A stretch of 64,000 nt of DNA from contig NZ_KV700386.1 in assembly GCF_001687305.1 (NCBI RefSeq), positions 275,341 to 339,340 on the forward strand, in the 5' to 3' direction. Both the position numbers and the translations under genes were made by a program. This document shows positions 9,035 through 17,339 of the stretch, one piece after another. Within the stretch, counting starts at the first letter, position 1, and every line of letters begins with the position of its first letter. The notes beneath the pieces were generated by a model. It searched no databases and was not told the origin of the DNA. It was given only the letters and a program-made list of their open reading frames with translations. Source of the DNA: Actinomyces vulturis. Its GTDB lineage: Bacteria; Actinomycetota; Actinomycetes; Actinomycetales; Actinomycetaceae.

Positions 9035-9498
9035 TGAAGGACTCATCCTCACCTGCAAGCAAGCATCAAGTCACCGCCCGAACTAAGGCGCGGCGCCGTG
9101 CGGTAGAGGTTCTTTTTGAAGCGGACCAACGAGGTCTGGAATCCACCCAGGCTTTGCGGGACCTCAGCGCAGAACGCGTTGTTACCTCCGCTAACCATAC
9201 CCAGGCTCCTGAATACACCCGGACCATCCTTACCGGTGTATGTGACCATATTGATGACATCGACTCTGTGCTAGCCAGCCACTCACAGCAGTGGTCACTG
9301 GATCGTATGCCCGCCGTCGACCGAGCAATTGCCCGGGTTGCCGTGTGGGAGATCCTCTTTAATGACGAGGTAGATGGCCCTGTCGCTGTTGACGAAGCAA
9401 TGACACTGGCCCGTCTTCTCTCAACTGACGATTCACCACGGTTCCTTAATGGACTGCTCGGCCGAATTGCTGATCTCTCAGATACCATCGCTGTATGA
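9034..9498 (+). CDS. nusB: Transcription antitermination factor NusB
   Basis: Binds BoxA RNA with NusE (S10) to prevent premature termination, mainly in rRNA operons. The 154-residue all-helical protein has the usual start region KARRRAVEVLFEADQRG, the central PAVDRAIARVAVWEIL and a C-terminal VDEAMTLARLLSTDDSPRFLNGLLGRI. It follows efp with a one-base overlap (TGATG) and is closed by a strong intrinsic terminator 5 bp after its stop. In many Actinobacteria the pyr genes follow efp-nusB directly; here pyrB lies 54 kb away at the other end of the window. Confidence 0.95.
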   Translation: MKDSSSPASKHQVTARTKARRRAVEVLFEADQRGLESTQALRDLSAERVVTSANHTQAPEYTRTILTGVCDHIDDIDSVLASHSQQWSLDRMPAVDRAIARVAVWEILFNDEVDGPVAVDEAMTLARLLSTDDSPRFLNGLLGRIADLSDTIAV

Positions 9499-9502
9499 GA
9501 GT

Positions 9503-9544
9503 GTGTGCGGCGCTATCAAGCGCCGCACACATCTTTTTCTTCTT
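9503..9544 (+). terminator. Intrinsic terminator of the aro-efp-nusB run
   Basis: A perfect 12-bp stem (GTGTGCGGCGCT with its complement at 9519-9530) around the loop ATCA is followed by a T-rich run (atctttttcttctt). It begins just after the nusB stop. This is the clearest rho-independent terminator in the window. Confidence 0.92.
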
Positions 9545-9639
9545 ATCATCGCTCACATGAGCATGATGATGGCGCCCGCCCGTCTCGCGGTGCGTCCCCG
9601 GCATGGGCACGGGTATTTGCCCCAACTGGAAGGACTCAC

Positions 9640-11457
9640 GTGCTTCGTACACGTACTGTAGGTTCCCTACGTTCATCAGATATCGGTTCAACCGTTACTC
9701 TCACCGGCTGGGTTGATCGCCGTCGCGATCACGGTGGTGTGGCGTTCGTTGACCTGCGTGATGCCTCTGGCATTGCCCAGATTGTCATCCGTGAAGAAAT
9801 CGTCCACGATCTGCGTGCTGAGTACGTTCTGCGCGTTACCGGCACTGTCGAAGCACGCCCTGAGGGCAACGCCAACCCCAACCTTGCCACCGGCGAGATT
9901 GAGGTCATGGTTGATGAGGTAGAAATTCTCAACCCTTCAGCTCCCCTGCCGTTCCAGGTTTCCGACCACGCTGAAGATGCAGGCCAGGTTGGCGAAGAAA
10001 CTCGATTGAAATACCGCTATCTTGACCTTCGTCGTTCTCCTATGCAGCGAGCTATTCGTTTGCGTTCTAAGGTCAGCCAAGCAGCACGTCGGGTGCTGGA
10101 TTCTCACGACTTTGTGGAAATTGAAACTCCTACCCTCACTCGTTCCACGCCTGAGGGTGCACGCGATTTCCTTGTTCCTGCACGTCTGAGCCCCGGCAGT
10201 TGGTATGCCCTTCCCCAGTCACCTCAGCTTTTCAAGCAACTACTCATGGTGGCAGGCATGGAGCGCTACTACCAGATTGCGCGGTGTTACCGTGACGAAG
10301 ACTTCCGTGCCGATCGTCAGCCTGAATTCACCCAGCTCGATATTGAGATGAGCTTTGTTGAGCAGGACGACGTTATCGCCGTTGCCGAAGATATCCTCAA
10401 AGAAGTCTGGGCACTCATTGGCTATGATCTGAAAACCCCAATCCCTCGCATGACTTATGCCGATGCGATGGAGAAGTATGGCTCAGATAAGCCTGATTTG
10501 CGCTTCGGTTTGGAACTGATTGACCTCACTGACTACTTCAAAAACACCACCTTCCGTGTCTTCCAGAATCCCTATGTGGGTGCTGTAGTGATGCCCGGTG
10601 GTGCAAGTCAGTCTCGTCGCACTTTCGATGCTTGGCAGGAATGGGCTAAGCAGCGTGGCGCTAAAGGCCTTGCTTACGTCATTGTGGGTGAGGATGGTAC
10701 TCTCACCGGCCCCGTTGCAAAGAACATCACCGATGACGAACGTAACGGTCTGGCAGCCGCAACTGGCGCACAACCCGGAGACTGTATTTTCTTTGCCGCG
10801 GGTACTGTTGATGCCGCTCGTGCGCTTCTAGGAGCCACTCGTCTCGAGGTAGGCAAGCGTTGTGGCCTCATTAACGAGGACGAATGGTCCTTCGTCTGGG
10901 TTGTTGATGCTCCCCTCTTCAAACCCTCCGCTGAAGCCAAGGCAGAAGGTGACGTAGCTCTGGGCGGAAGTGCTTGGACCGCAGTCCACCACGCATTCAC
11001 CTCACCTAAGCCGGAATGCTTGGATACCTTCGACACAGATCCCGGTAACGCGTTGGCATACGCTTACGACATTGTTTGCAATGGCAATGAAATTGGTGGC
11101 GGTTCAATCCGTATCCATCGTCGTGACGTTCAGGAACGTGTTTTCAAGGTCATGGGAATTGGTGAAGAAGAAGCACAGGAGAAATTCGGCTTCCTCCTTG
11201 ATGCCTTCAAGTTTGGCGCGCCCCCTCATGGTGGTATTGCCTTCGGTTGGGACCGTATCGTGTCCTTGCTGACCAAGGCCGATTCCATTCGTGATGTGAT
11301 CGCATTCCCCAAGTCTGGCGGCGGCTTTGATCCCCTTACTGAGGCACCTGCACCTATTACGGAGGCGCAGCGTAAGGAAGCCGGTGTGGATGCCAAGCCT
11401 GAGGATAAGGAGAACACCAAGTCTGATAAGGCGCAGAAGGCAGACAAGAAAGCCTAA
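9640..11457 (+). CDS. aspS: Aspartate--tRNA ligase
   Basis: Charges tRNA-Asp. The GTG at 9640 is chosen because the product then starts like the family ([10 protein letters not shown]) and GGAAGGA lies 5 nt upstream; the same frame is open back to 9505 but that would run through the nusB terminator. The 605-residue product has an N-terminal OB fold ([19 protein letters not shown]), class II motif 2 ([20 protein letters not shown]), the bacterial GAD insertion and motif 3 (GGIAFGWDR). The last 30 residues form a Lys/Glu-rich tail beyond the usual end. It is probably a single-gene unit with its own terminator. Confidence 0.96.
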   Translation: MLRTRTVGSLRSSDIGSTVTLTGWVDRRRDHGGVAFVDLRDASGIAQIVIREEIVHDLRAEYVLRVTGTVEARPEGNANPNLATGEIEVMVDEVEILNPSAPLPFQVSDHAEDAGQVGEETRLKYRYLDLRRSPMQRAIRLRSKVSQAARRVLDSHDFVEIETPTLTRSTPEGARDFLVPARLSPGSWYALPQSPQLFKQLLMVAGMERYYQIARCYRDEDFRADRQPEFTQLDIEMSFVEQDDVIAVAEDILKEVWALIGYDLKTPIPRMTYADAMEKYGSDKPDLRFGLELIDLTDYFKNTTFRVFQNPYVGAVVMPGGASQSRRTFDAWQEWAKQRGAKGLAYVIVGEDGTLTGPVAKNITDDERNGLAAATGAQPGDCIFFAAGTVDAARALLGATRLEVGKRCGLINEDEWSFVWVVDAPLFKPSAEAKAEGDVALGGSAWTAVHHAFTSPKPECLDTFDTDPGNALAYAYDIVCNGNEIGGGSIRIHRRDVQERVFKVMGIGEEEAQEKFGFLLDAFKFGAPPHGGIAFGWDRIVSLLTKADSIRDVIAFPKSGGGFDPLTEAPAPITEAQRKEAGVDAKPEDKENTKSDKAQKADKKA

Positions 11458-11478
11458 TCCTTCGCTGCGAGGATAAAT

Positions 11479-11520
11479 GTGTGGGGATGAACCTTTGTGG
11501 TTTATCCCCACACTTTTCTT
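11479..11520 (+). terminator. Intrinsic terminator after aspS
   Basis: A 15-bp stem (11479-11493 with 11499-11513, one G-T wobble) around TTTGT is followed by TTTTCTT. It starts 21 bp after the aspS stop. Confidence 0.88.
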
Positions 11521-11685
11521 GTCATGGAAAATTCTGATCTTGTCGTACTAATGGCTGCCAACGGTGGAGTAACCAGGTCGGAATTCACCAGAATAAACAG
11601 TTTGGTGATTCGTGTTATCCCACGTGAAGTTTGAGGGGGCGCTAGGGGAGGGGGGAAGTAACGGGATTGTTAAGAGGTAGTGGAA
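11521..11685. other. Gene-poor spacer after aspS
   Basis: This 165-bp spacer lies between the aspS terminator and the orphan membrane-peptide frame on the minus strand. It contains a purine-rich block (gggggcgctaggggaggggg, about 11635-11655). I see no gene, tRNA or clear hairpin in it. Confidence 0.5.
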
Positions 11686-11889
11686 TCAGCGGAAAGCACT
11701 GACTAGAGCAAATATGCCACCGCCTAAGACCAGAGCAAGACCACCGATTAAGAGCACAATTAAGCCAAAGGGGAAACCCCGACTTTTTGTAGTTGGTGGG
11801 GGAGTTTTGGGGAAGGGGCCTTGCGGAATAGGGGAGTCGATTATGAGGAAGGCCCAAGAACGTCCGGCGGAAGAATCTGCTGATACACG
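11686..11889 (-). pseudogene. Open frame for a proline-rich, single-helix membrane peptide with no usable start
   Basis: The frame is open from 11889 down to a TGA at 11686-11688 (67 codons), overlapping the end of the SGNH hydrolase gene in another frame. Its last 50 codons read as a Pro-rich linker (PFPKTPPPTTKSRG) followed by a convincing membrane helix (FGLIVLLIGGLALVLGGG) and a short IFALVSAFR end. There is no ATG, GTG, TTG or CTG before the helix. Either it uses a rare start, it is reached by frameshifting from the hydrolase, or it is the remnant of a membrane protein gene whose 5' part was lost. I favour the remnant. Confidence 0.35.
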
Positions 11890-12572
11890 TTAATCATCGC
11901 ACGCGCTAAAGCCGCATGACCAGAATCATTTGGATGAATACCATCCATGGCGAGTTTAGTGTTGTCTCCATCAATGGCATGACTCATTGCGTCGGTGGAG
12001 TACAGCCCTAAGCCTGTTGCTACGTCATGAATCATTCGATGAACAACTTGAAAACGTGGACCGACATGAAGATCTGGGAAATATGGTGCGATCACTAGGG
12101 GAGTGCTTGGGAGACGCTGCTTGAGAAAAGCGAGGTCGTGCTCAATTCCTTGGCGTACATAATCCATCTGAGAAGGCAGAAACTCTGAATCATTGATTCC
12201 TAGGCAGACAGTCAAGACGTCCGGCTGAACTTTGATAGCAGTGGTTAACCACGTGGTATCGCAACAGGAGGGAGCGACTTGTCCATTGGGCAGACGCCCA
12301 CCTCGACGAGCAAAGAATCCCAATCCATCAAGAGCAAGATTGACTTCACGCCACCCGAAGAATTCACAAATCAGGGATGAAAAACGATTTCGTGGGTGAC
12401 TAATCGCACGCCAACCGGTGGTAATCGAATCTCCGAAAAACACAGCGGTAGGGAAGTGGGTTGACCGAGGAATTGTCGATTCAAGACTTGCTTCAAAAGA
12501 TGGACTCACGATTCTAAGACTACTCTCGCTCGTTACGATGATGAGATAGCCACGACTATGCGATGAGCACAT
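11841..12572 (-). CDS. SGNH/GDSL-type esterase or lipase
   Basis: Hydrolase of the SGNH fold; the substrate cannot be told from sequence. The 243-residue protein has block I VFFGDSITTGW with the nucleophile Ser, the oxyanion Gly in NLALDGLGFFARRGGR, block III CLGINDSE with the Asn, and DGIHPNDSGH with the Asp and His of the catalytic site. No signal peptide is visible, although about 40 residues precede block I. It is convergent with aspS and has no obvious operon partner. A Pro-rich membrane-helix frame without a start overlaps its 3' end. Confidence 0.85.
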   Translation of the reverse strand: MCSSHSRGYLIIVTSESSLRIVSPSFEASLESTIPRSTHFPTAVFFGDSITTGWRAISHPRNRFSSLICEFFGWREVNLALDGLGFFARRGGRLPNGQVAPSCCDTTWLTTAIKVQPDVLTVCLGINDSEFLPSQMDYVRQGIEHDLAFLKQRLPSTPLVIAPYFPDLHVGPRFQVVHRMIHDVATGLGLYSTDAMSHAIDGDNTKLAMDGIHPNDSGHAALARAMINVYQQILPPDVLGPSS

Positions 12573-12583
12573 GAATTAACTAA

Positions 12584-12630
12584 GCAAAAACTGGCGGGGA
12601 TGACGATCAGTAAGTCATCATCCCCGCCAG
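12584..12630 (-). terminator. Intrinsic terminator of the ABC transporter operon
   Basis: A perfect 13-bp stem (CTGGCGGGGATGA at 12591-12603 with 12618-12630), read leftward, is followed by TTTTTGCTT on the minus strand. It lies 33 bp after the stop of the ATPase gene. Confidence 0.88.
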
Positions 12631-12663
12631 TTAATGATCAGGATGGTCAAGAGCGAGAACCCA

Positions 12664-13350
12664 TTAACGAATGGTAGTTAGTTCGCCATCCTTCATCTGA
12701 AGAACTCGATCACACACATCAAGCAGACGCTCATCATGGGTAACCATGACGGTGGCCTTGTCACGTTCATGCGTCTGGTCCGCAAGAATCTTGGCTACAG
12801 TCATGGCGCGCTGCGTATCGAGAGCAGCAGTGGGCTCATCAGCGAGAATCAGTGCAGGATCATGATAGAGAGCCACAGCAATAGCGGCACGCTGGCGCTC
12901 GCCACCGGAGAGGTCACCAGGGTAACTCTTGCCGTACTTACTAATGTCGAGAGACTTCATTAAGTCATCACGACGATCAAAGTTCGGTTTAGTGCCGGCA
13001 ACTCGGTCATACAGTGAGAACTGGTCATTAATCTGCAAGAACGGTACAAGGCCGGCGGCTTGAAGAACGAAACCAATTTTGCGGTGACGGATTTCAGCTC
13101 GTTGTTTTTCTTTAAGTTCGGAAAACTTTTCTCCGTTAATAAACACGCGTCCATTACCGGGGGATCGTAAGCCGCCCATAATTGTAAGCATCGTTGACTT
13201 TCCCGAACCTGACGGTCCAAGGATTCCCACGAATTCACCAGCGTAGATATCGAGATCGGTAGGACGCAGAGCGTGAATAATTTCGTCGCCCTGGCGGAAG
13301 TCTTTGGATACGTTATCCAGAGTTAGGACAGGAGAATTTGAGGTGGTCAT
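12664..13350 (-). CDS. ABC transporter ATPase (MacB/LolD-like)
   Basis: Nucleotide-binding subunit of an exporter or mechanotransmission ABC system. The 228-residue protein has Walker A GPSGSGKST, the Q-loop in GFVLQAAGLVPFL, signature LSGGERQRAAIA, Walker B LILADEPTAALD and the switch His in VMVTHDERLL. It overlaps the permease gene by 4 bp (ATGA), so the two are translated together. Such two-gene sets often handle antimicrobial peptides, lipoproteins or cell wall stress, but nothing nearby names a substrate. Confidence 0.92.
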   Translation of the reverse strand: MTTSNSPVLTLDNVSKDFRQGDEIIHALRPTDLDIYAGEFVGILGPSGSGKSTMLTIMGGLRSPGNGRVFINGEKFSELKEKQRAEIRHRKIGFVLQAAGLVPFLQINDQFSLYDRVAGTKPNFDRRDDLMKSLDISKYGKSYPGDLSGGERQRAAIAVALYHDPALILADEPTAALDTQRAMTVAKILADQTHERDKATVMVTHDERLLDVCDRVLQMKDGELTTIR

Positions 13351-14441
13351 GAGATTGCCTCCACGGGATCGATACGAGTGACGACTCGTACGCTCATCAG
13401 TCCTCCGATGATGGAGAAGAAAATGAATGCCAGGGCGATGAGAACATCGTTACCGAAGTTGATCATAAAGGGCATCTTGGCAGGCAAGACGAAACTGGTC
13501 AGGAAGGTCAAGAGCGCACCAAGTCCCACACCAATGGCTGATAACACAATGGACTGGGCTGCACCAGAGCGCACCAGATAACTTGTGGGAACGCCACGAG
13601 CCTTCAAGATGCCGAGCACTGCACGTTTTTGAAGAGTCAACACATATAAGAAGATGGATAGAACGAATGAGGCGATGATGATGAGAGCGCCAATCATCAT
13701 TGAGAAAGTCAAGACTTGAGCACTGTAGCCAGGGAGCGTTTCGATAAATTTCTTAGTGGTGAGGGTGTCAAGGTTCTTGTCAGACAGTGCATCAATATCT
13801 GATGGGGAGAGTTCTGACTTCGTCACTACCGCGTTAGTGGTCAGGCTCAGTTCTTTGGGAGCTTCATCAAGCAGAGTCTCTTGGTCAATGTAGAGCACAG
13901 GGAGAGTTTGGAAGGTGTTGTTGTGTGTGAAGCCCACAATGGTAAAGGGGTGCTTACAACCTGACAGGTACACCGTGTCGTTGAGTTTCCAGCCATCTTC
14001 CTTGAGGGAATCATTGACGATAACTTCATTTTTTTCATCCGTAGGTTCACGTCCTTCGGTGACCTTCGGGGAAATGAAAGCGCCAGGTTCAAGTCCAAGA
14101 ATATAAGAATCAGACTTCTGGGTGACCTTGCCGTCTTCTTGACGTTCGAGAACGATTGGCACCAAGACGATGGACGCAGAATGATCTTTTCCGCCGGCCA
14201 CTTTTTCGGCATCAGACACCATGTCGGGTGTCATACGTGAAGCCTGAATATTGCGGTTGGATGTATCCGTGAGAATAACGTTCTTGGCGTCCCAGTTATC
14301 GACCGCTGCACGGAAAGAAAAGGCAAGGCCATCAGCGAGGGCTGCAAGGAAGAACGTCAGGTAGGCCACGAGCGTGATGACCGCGATGATGAGGGCAAAA
14401 CGTGTGGGTTGGTGTTTTATTTCTCGCAAGGCAAGAAACAT
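13347..14441 (-). CDS. FtsX/MacB-type ABC transporter permease
   Basis: Membrane partner of the adjacent ATPase. The start is placed at ATG 14441 (MFLALREIKHQPTRF) because AGGAG lies 8 nt upstream and the preceding 18 codons of the open frame look non-coding; this gives 364 residues. It has one N-terminal membrane helix (about residues 15-37), an extracellular domain of about 200 residues, and three C-terminal helices (about 240-265, 290-315, 325-350). This is the four-helix DevC/FtsX layout. Residues near the end (RVVTRIDPVEAIS) match the usual cytosolic end of the family. Confidence 0.88.
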   Translation of the reverse strand: MFLALREIKHQPTRFALIIAVITLVAYLTFFLAALADGLAFSFRAAVDNWDAKNVILTDTSNRNIQASRMTPDMVSDAEKVAGGKDHSASIVLVPIVLERQEDGKVTQKSDSYILGLEPGAFISPKVTEGREPTDEKNEVIVNDSLKEDGWKLNDTVYLSGCKHPFTIVGFTHNNTFQTLPVLYIDQETLLDEAPKELSLTTNAVVTKSELSPSDIDALSDKNLDTLTTKKFIETLPGYSAQVLTFSMMIGALIIIASFVLSIFLYVLTLQKRAVLGILKARGVPTSYLVRSGAAQSIVLSAIGVGLGALLTFLTSFVLPAKMPFMINFGNDVLIALAFIFFSIIGGLMSVRVVTRIDPVEAIS

Positions 14442-14719
14442 GCTGGCAACTCCTGAACAATGAGGTGCACGCACAGGGCAGTACGTGGAGGTCAATCGGT
14501 TTCACTGACCTACGACGAGCCTACCGGAAAGAAATAGTTATCGCGAGGGAAGGGGCATTACGATAATGACTGCGTGTCATGAAATCTCTCGTGAGTTTTT
14601 GTTGTTATTGCAACGAAAAGTTCTGTGTTGTATGGGTAGGCGCTGTGTCGTGTTGCTGATGTTGGCGTTGCGTTTAGAAGGCCGAGAGGAAGTGTGATGC
14701 CGTCAGGTAACGGACATTT

Positions 14720-14785
14720 CAGGTCGTTAGGTCATTCGCATTTCAGGTTGGTCAGGTCGTTAGGTCATTCGCATTTCAGGTTGGT
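14720..14785. repeat. Tandem direct repeat, two 33-bp copies
   Basis: Two identical 33-bp units (14720-14752 and 14753-14785) lie head to tail. Each begins CAGGTCGTTAGGTCATTCG and ends TTTCAGGTTGGT. A partial, diverged unit (CAGGTAACGGACATTTCAGG) precedes them at about 14703-14722. The units are rich in AGGT words. The copies are exact, so duplication is recent or homogenised. Confidence 0.9.
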
Positions 14786-14862
14786 GAGGAGGGGGGAGTG
14801 TTGAAGGTGGTAATGATCGAAGTCTTGATCCCAGGAGAAGGAATCACTCTACTTAATTTGAC

Positions 14863-14876
14863 ATAATGTACATTAT
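14863..14876. promoter_or_regulatory. Perfect 14-bp palindrome, possible operator
   Basis: ATAATGTACATTAT is self-complementary. It overlaps a consensus-like TTGACA (14858-14863) on the plus strand, but no -10 box lies 16-18 bp beyond. A repressor site is possible; no downstream plus-strand gene is visible. Confidence 0.35.
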
Positions 14877-14988
14877 CGGAGAAAAACGCTGAACTGAGTT
14901 TGTGCTGGAAGGTGGCGAAACGGCGTCGTATGGCCATATGTCACTTGAAACAGTACGTGTGAGAGCCGAATCAATAATTACTGGTTGC

Positions 14989-15441
14989 CTAGAAATGCTC
15001 GGTGACTTCCATCGTCACCCAGACGACAAGCGAATCATCACTTAACGTAAAGTTGGTGACGCCAAAATCTTTCAGGACGCGTTCAAAGCGTGCTGAGCGC
15101 CAGAAAATTTCCTGGGCAGTACGCCATTCTTCGACAGACTTACGTCCTGTGCCTTCTCCAAGGACGTGACGAAGTTCGACGTCAGCTAAGCGGCACACTT
15201 CGACGTATGTAGCGCGAGTTAAGCAAATAGCGCGTTCAGCAGAATCGATAACCACTTCACGATCACCGGCTGCAGGAATCGGTAGATCGTGAACGATATA
15301 TTCAATGAGAAGACTTGATGTGGTGGTTTTACGGCCATCATCAATAGCGGCAACTAGAGCGTCACGCTCTGGCCCAGGAAACTTATAGAGGCCAACAGGG
15401 AGGTCTTGAAGATGAGGGGGAAGTTCGTGGAGTTCTAGCAC
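14989..15441 (-). CDS. ASCH domain-containing protein (DUF984/YqfB-like)
   Basis: Small RNA-binding-type beta-barrel protein; its cellular role is not established. Family features are TTTSSLLIEY near the N-terminus, PIPAAGDREVVIDSAER, and EGTGRKSVEEWRTAQEIFW, matching the EGEGxRSxxxWR motif of this ASCH subgroup. The GTG at 15441 is chosen because AGGTGG lies 6 nt upstream, giving 150 residues; a TTG at 15456 in the same frame would add five. It reads leftward as a single gene. A TTGACATAAT word just upstream also occurs downstream of the gene at 14858. Confidence 0.75.
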   Translation of the reverse strand: MLELHELPPHLQDLPVGLYKFPGPERDALVAAIDDGRKTTTSSLLIEYIVHDLPIPAAGDREVVIDSAERAICLTRATYVEVCRLADVELRHVLGEGTGRKSVEEWRTAQEIFWRSARFERVLKDFGVTNFTLSDDSLVVWVTMEVTEHF

Positions 15442-15577
15442 CAAGGACCACCTCAAAAGTTGACATAATATTTCTGACGCCGTGAGACTACCTTCTTATA
15501 TGCACTCATTATTAGCATCATCATGATCTTAATACAAGCAGTTTACGCTGAAAATGCAGGTAAAAATCATCTAATGA

Positions 15578-16714
15578 TTAGGAAATGCCCTCGTCACCAA
15601 AGGTTGTCCCTACCTCACGAGCGGCCTTAATCCACTCATGATCAGTTGGAACGTACTTAATCTGGCCAGCAACATTTTCCAGGGGAACTAATTCGGTGCC
15701 ATGGCCCCTATCCCCTACCATCACGCCGAAGTGTCCATCAGCAATCGCCTGAGTGCCAGCAACGCCTAAACGGGTACCCAAAAGGCGGTCAGCGGCGCAC
15801 GGTGTACCACCACGTTGGACGTAACCAAGAATTGAGACGCGAGCCTCCAAGCCGGTAGCTTCTTCGAGTTGCTCAGCAAGGCGGAACGTGTTGGCACGAT
15901 GTTTGGATTCTAAAGCGCGCACGCCACGCTTGGCTAAAGCCTTGGACTCAGGCGACGAAGCATCTTTAACTAGGGCCCGCGCATGGTCCATTTCCACCGT
16001 ATCAGAGGCACTCAAGGCTCCTTCGGCAACTGCCACCACGGAGAACGTTAAACCGTGGGAATGGCGACGCATGATGCGTTCAGCAATGGCATCGACGTGG
16101 TAGGGAATCTCGGGAAGCAAGATGACATCGGCTCCCCCAGCGATACCAGCACCCAAGGCTAACCATCCGGCGCGATGACCCATAATTTCGGTCAAAATGA
16201 TGCGATGGTGAGAGTGGGCTGTGGAATGTAAACGATCAACAGCCTCGGTAGCGATTTCCAACGCAGTAGCAAAGCCAAATGAGGTATCGGTATGGACAAT
16301 GTCATTGTCAATGGTTTTAGGTAGATGGATGACATTGAGGCCAGCATCTTTAAGACGCTTAGCATTCTTTGCTGTGCCACCGCCTCCCAGACATACCAAG
16401 GCATCAAGTTTATTTTTGCCGTAGTTCTCGACAATTGTTGGAATCATGTCTGTAGGCTCACCGTCGACGATCATGCGATGAACCTTGTCACGACTAGTGC
16501 CCAAGATAGTGCCACCCGTGGTGAGAATCCCAGACAGCGACTTGGCATCCAAGGAGATCGTGCGGTTCTCAGCCAAACCACGCATACCGTCACGGAAACC
16601 GATCAGTTCCCAACCGCGTTCAGCGATGGCTGATTTTCCAAAGCCACGAATTGCAGCGTTGAGGCCCGGGGCGTCGCCACCGGCGGTCAGAATTCCGATA
16701 CGTTTTTTAGCCAT
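15578..16714 (-). CDS. pfkA: 6-phosphofructokinase
   Basis: Phosphorylates fructose 6-phosphate, the committed step of glycolysis. The 378-residue product shows [26 protein letters not shown] with the catalytic Asp region, the substrate motif [13 protein letters not shown] and YVQRGGTP. Where E. coli ATP-PFK has GGDGS, this protein has GGGGT (around residue 113), so the first Asp of that loop is Gly. I recall this variant in a clade of actinobacterial and cyanobacterial enzymes; whether the donor is ATP or pyrophosphate cannot be decided by eye. It is divergent from rbpA, with 101 bp between the starts. Confidence 0.92.
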   Translation of the reverse strand: MAKKRIGILTAGGDAPGLNAAIRGFGKSAIAERGWELIGFRDGMRGLAENRTISLDAKSLSGILTTGGTILGTSRDKVHRMIVDGEPTDMIPTIVENYGKNKLDALVCLGGGGTAKNAKRLKDAGLNVIHLPKTIDNDIVHTDTSFGFATALEIATEAVDRLHSTAHSHHRIILTEIMGHRAGWLALGAGIAGGADVILLPEIPYHVDAIAERIMRRHSHGLTFSVVAVAEGALSASDTVEMDHARALVKDASSPESKALAKRGVRALESKHRANTFRLAEQLEEATGLEARVSILGYVQRGGTPCAADRLLGTRLGVAGTQAIADGHFGVMVGDRGHGTELVPLENVAGQIKYVPTDHEWIKAAREVGTTFGDEGIS

Positions 16715-16748
16715 GAGGCTAAGTATCCACTACTTCATGTAATGCGGC

Positions 16749-16754
16749 TATAAT
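16749..16754 (+). promoter_or_regulatory. Possible -10 element in the pfkA/rbpA divergent region
   Basis: TATAAT matches the consensus and lies 61 bp before the rbpA ATG. The reverse complement of the same AT-rich block offers TATTAT for leftward transcription of pfkA. No good -35 box is visible for either direction. Confidence 0.35.
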
Positions 16755-16815
16755 AAAAGACTGGATAAGACCAAAGGCGTGCATAACACGTCGCGATAAG
16801 AAAGGCGTTGCCCAT

Positions 16816-17172
16816 ATGGCAGACCGCGCATTACGAGGCATGACCATCGGAGCCAAATCGATGGAGACCGAGGACGGCGTGGAGTTCGCTGAACGCATGA
16901 CCATCACCTACGAATGCCCCCTGGCTCACGTCACCAGCGTGCCCATGGCCAAGGAAGCAGACGTTCCCCCAACATGGGAATGCCCTGAATGCGGCGGCAT
17001 GGCAGTACGAGTGGGTGAGGATGAAGAACCCGAGTCTGATGAGCCCAAGAAGGCCCCTCGTACTCACTGGGACATGCTTCTTGAACGCCGCAGTATCGAA
17101 GAGTTGCAGGTTCTCCTCGATGAGCGTCTTGAACTATTGCGTAGTGGTGAGGTTTACCGCCAACAGCACTAA
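16816..17172 (+). CDS. rbpA: RNA polymerase-binding protein RbpA
   Basis: Actinobacteria-specific activator that binds the beta subunit and the principal sigma factor and stabilises the open complex. The 118-residue protein has the N-terminal RGMTIGAKSMETEDGVEFAER segment, the zinc-type Cys positions in YECPLAH and WECPECGG, and a C-terminal sigma-interacting helix region (THWDMLLERRSIEELQVLLDERLELLR). AGAAAGG lies upstream of the ATG. It stands next to ppm1 in a convergent pair, as in Mycobacterium tuberculosis (Rv2050/Rv2051c). Confidence 0.96.
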   Translation: MADRALRGMTIGAKSMETEDGVEFAERMTITYECPLAHVTSVPMAKEADVPPTWECPECGGMAVRVGEDEEPESDEPKKAPRTHWDMLLERRSIEELQVLLDERLELLRSGEVYRQQH

Positions 17173-17197
17173 TCTTCCCAGCAACCTTGAGTTGTTT

Positions 17198-17240
17198 CAT
17201 GTGTGGGGCGGCACCGCAATGCGGTGCCGCCCCACACATG
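17198..17240. terminator. Bidirectional hairpin between rbpA and ppm1
   Basis: A perfect 20-bp stem (17198-17217 with 17221-17240) closes a 3-nt loop AAT, 26 bp after rbpA and 100 bp after ppm1. No U-run follows on either side. Its place between convergent genes suggests a U-less terminator of the kind proposed for Actinobacteria. Confidence 0.75.
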
Positions 17241-17339
17241 GTGTTATAGCGTAAAGGCTGAGACCTGTAATCGCTGAGACTGCCATCTCCGATGAGTGAA
17301 CAAAAAGTGCCAGCGTTTCACAGATACCATCAGACTGAT

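Larger units (their letters stand above)
14442..14988. other. Intergenic region with repeats and palindromes, no gene seen
   Basis: About 550 bp lie between the ABC operon start and the end of the ASCH gene. It holds the ABC operon upstream region with a 5-5-5 inverted repeat (ATGAC/GTCAT, 14566-14580), a tandem 33-bp repeat (14720-14785) and a 14-bp perfect palindrome (14863-14876). I see no coding frame with family resemblance or convincing codon use. Confidence 0.5.

Noticed and set aside
9505..9639. Upstream extension of aspS to 9505
   Set aside because: It would run through the nusB terminator stem and has no family match; GTG 9640 has a ribosome binding site and the correct family start.
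11642..11857. 71-codon minus-strand frame starting with ATG after the SGNH hydrolase
   Set aside because: Its codon use and composition look random; the neighbouring frame encodes the plausible membrane helix.
14858..14886. Promoter with TTGACA at 14858
   Set aside because: No -10 hexamer lies 16-18 bp downstream and no plus-strand gene follows.
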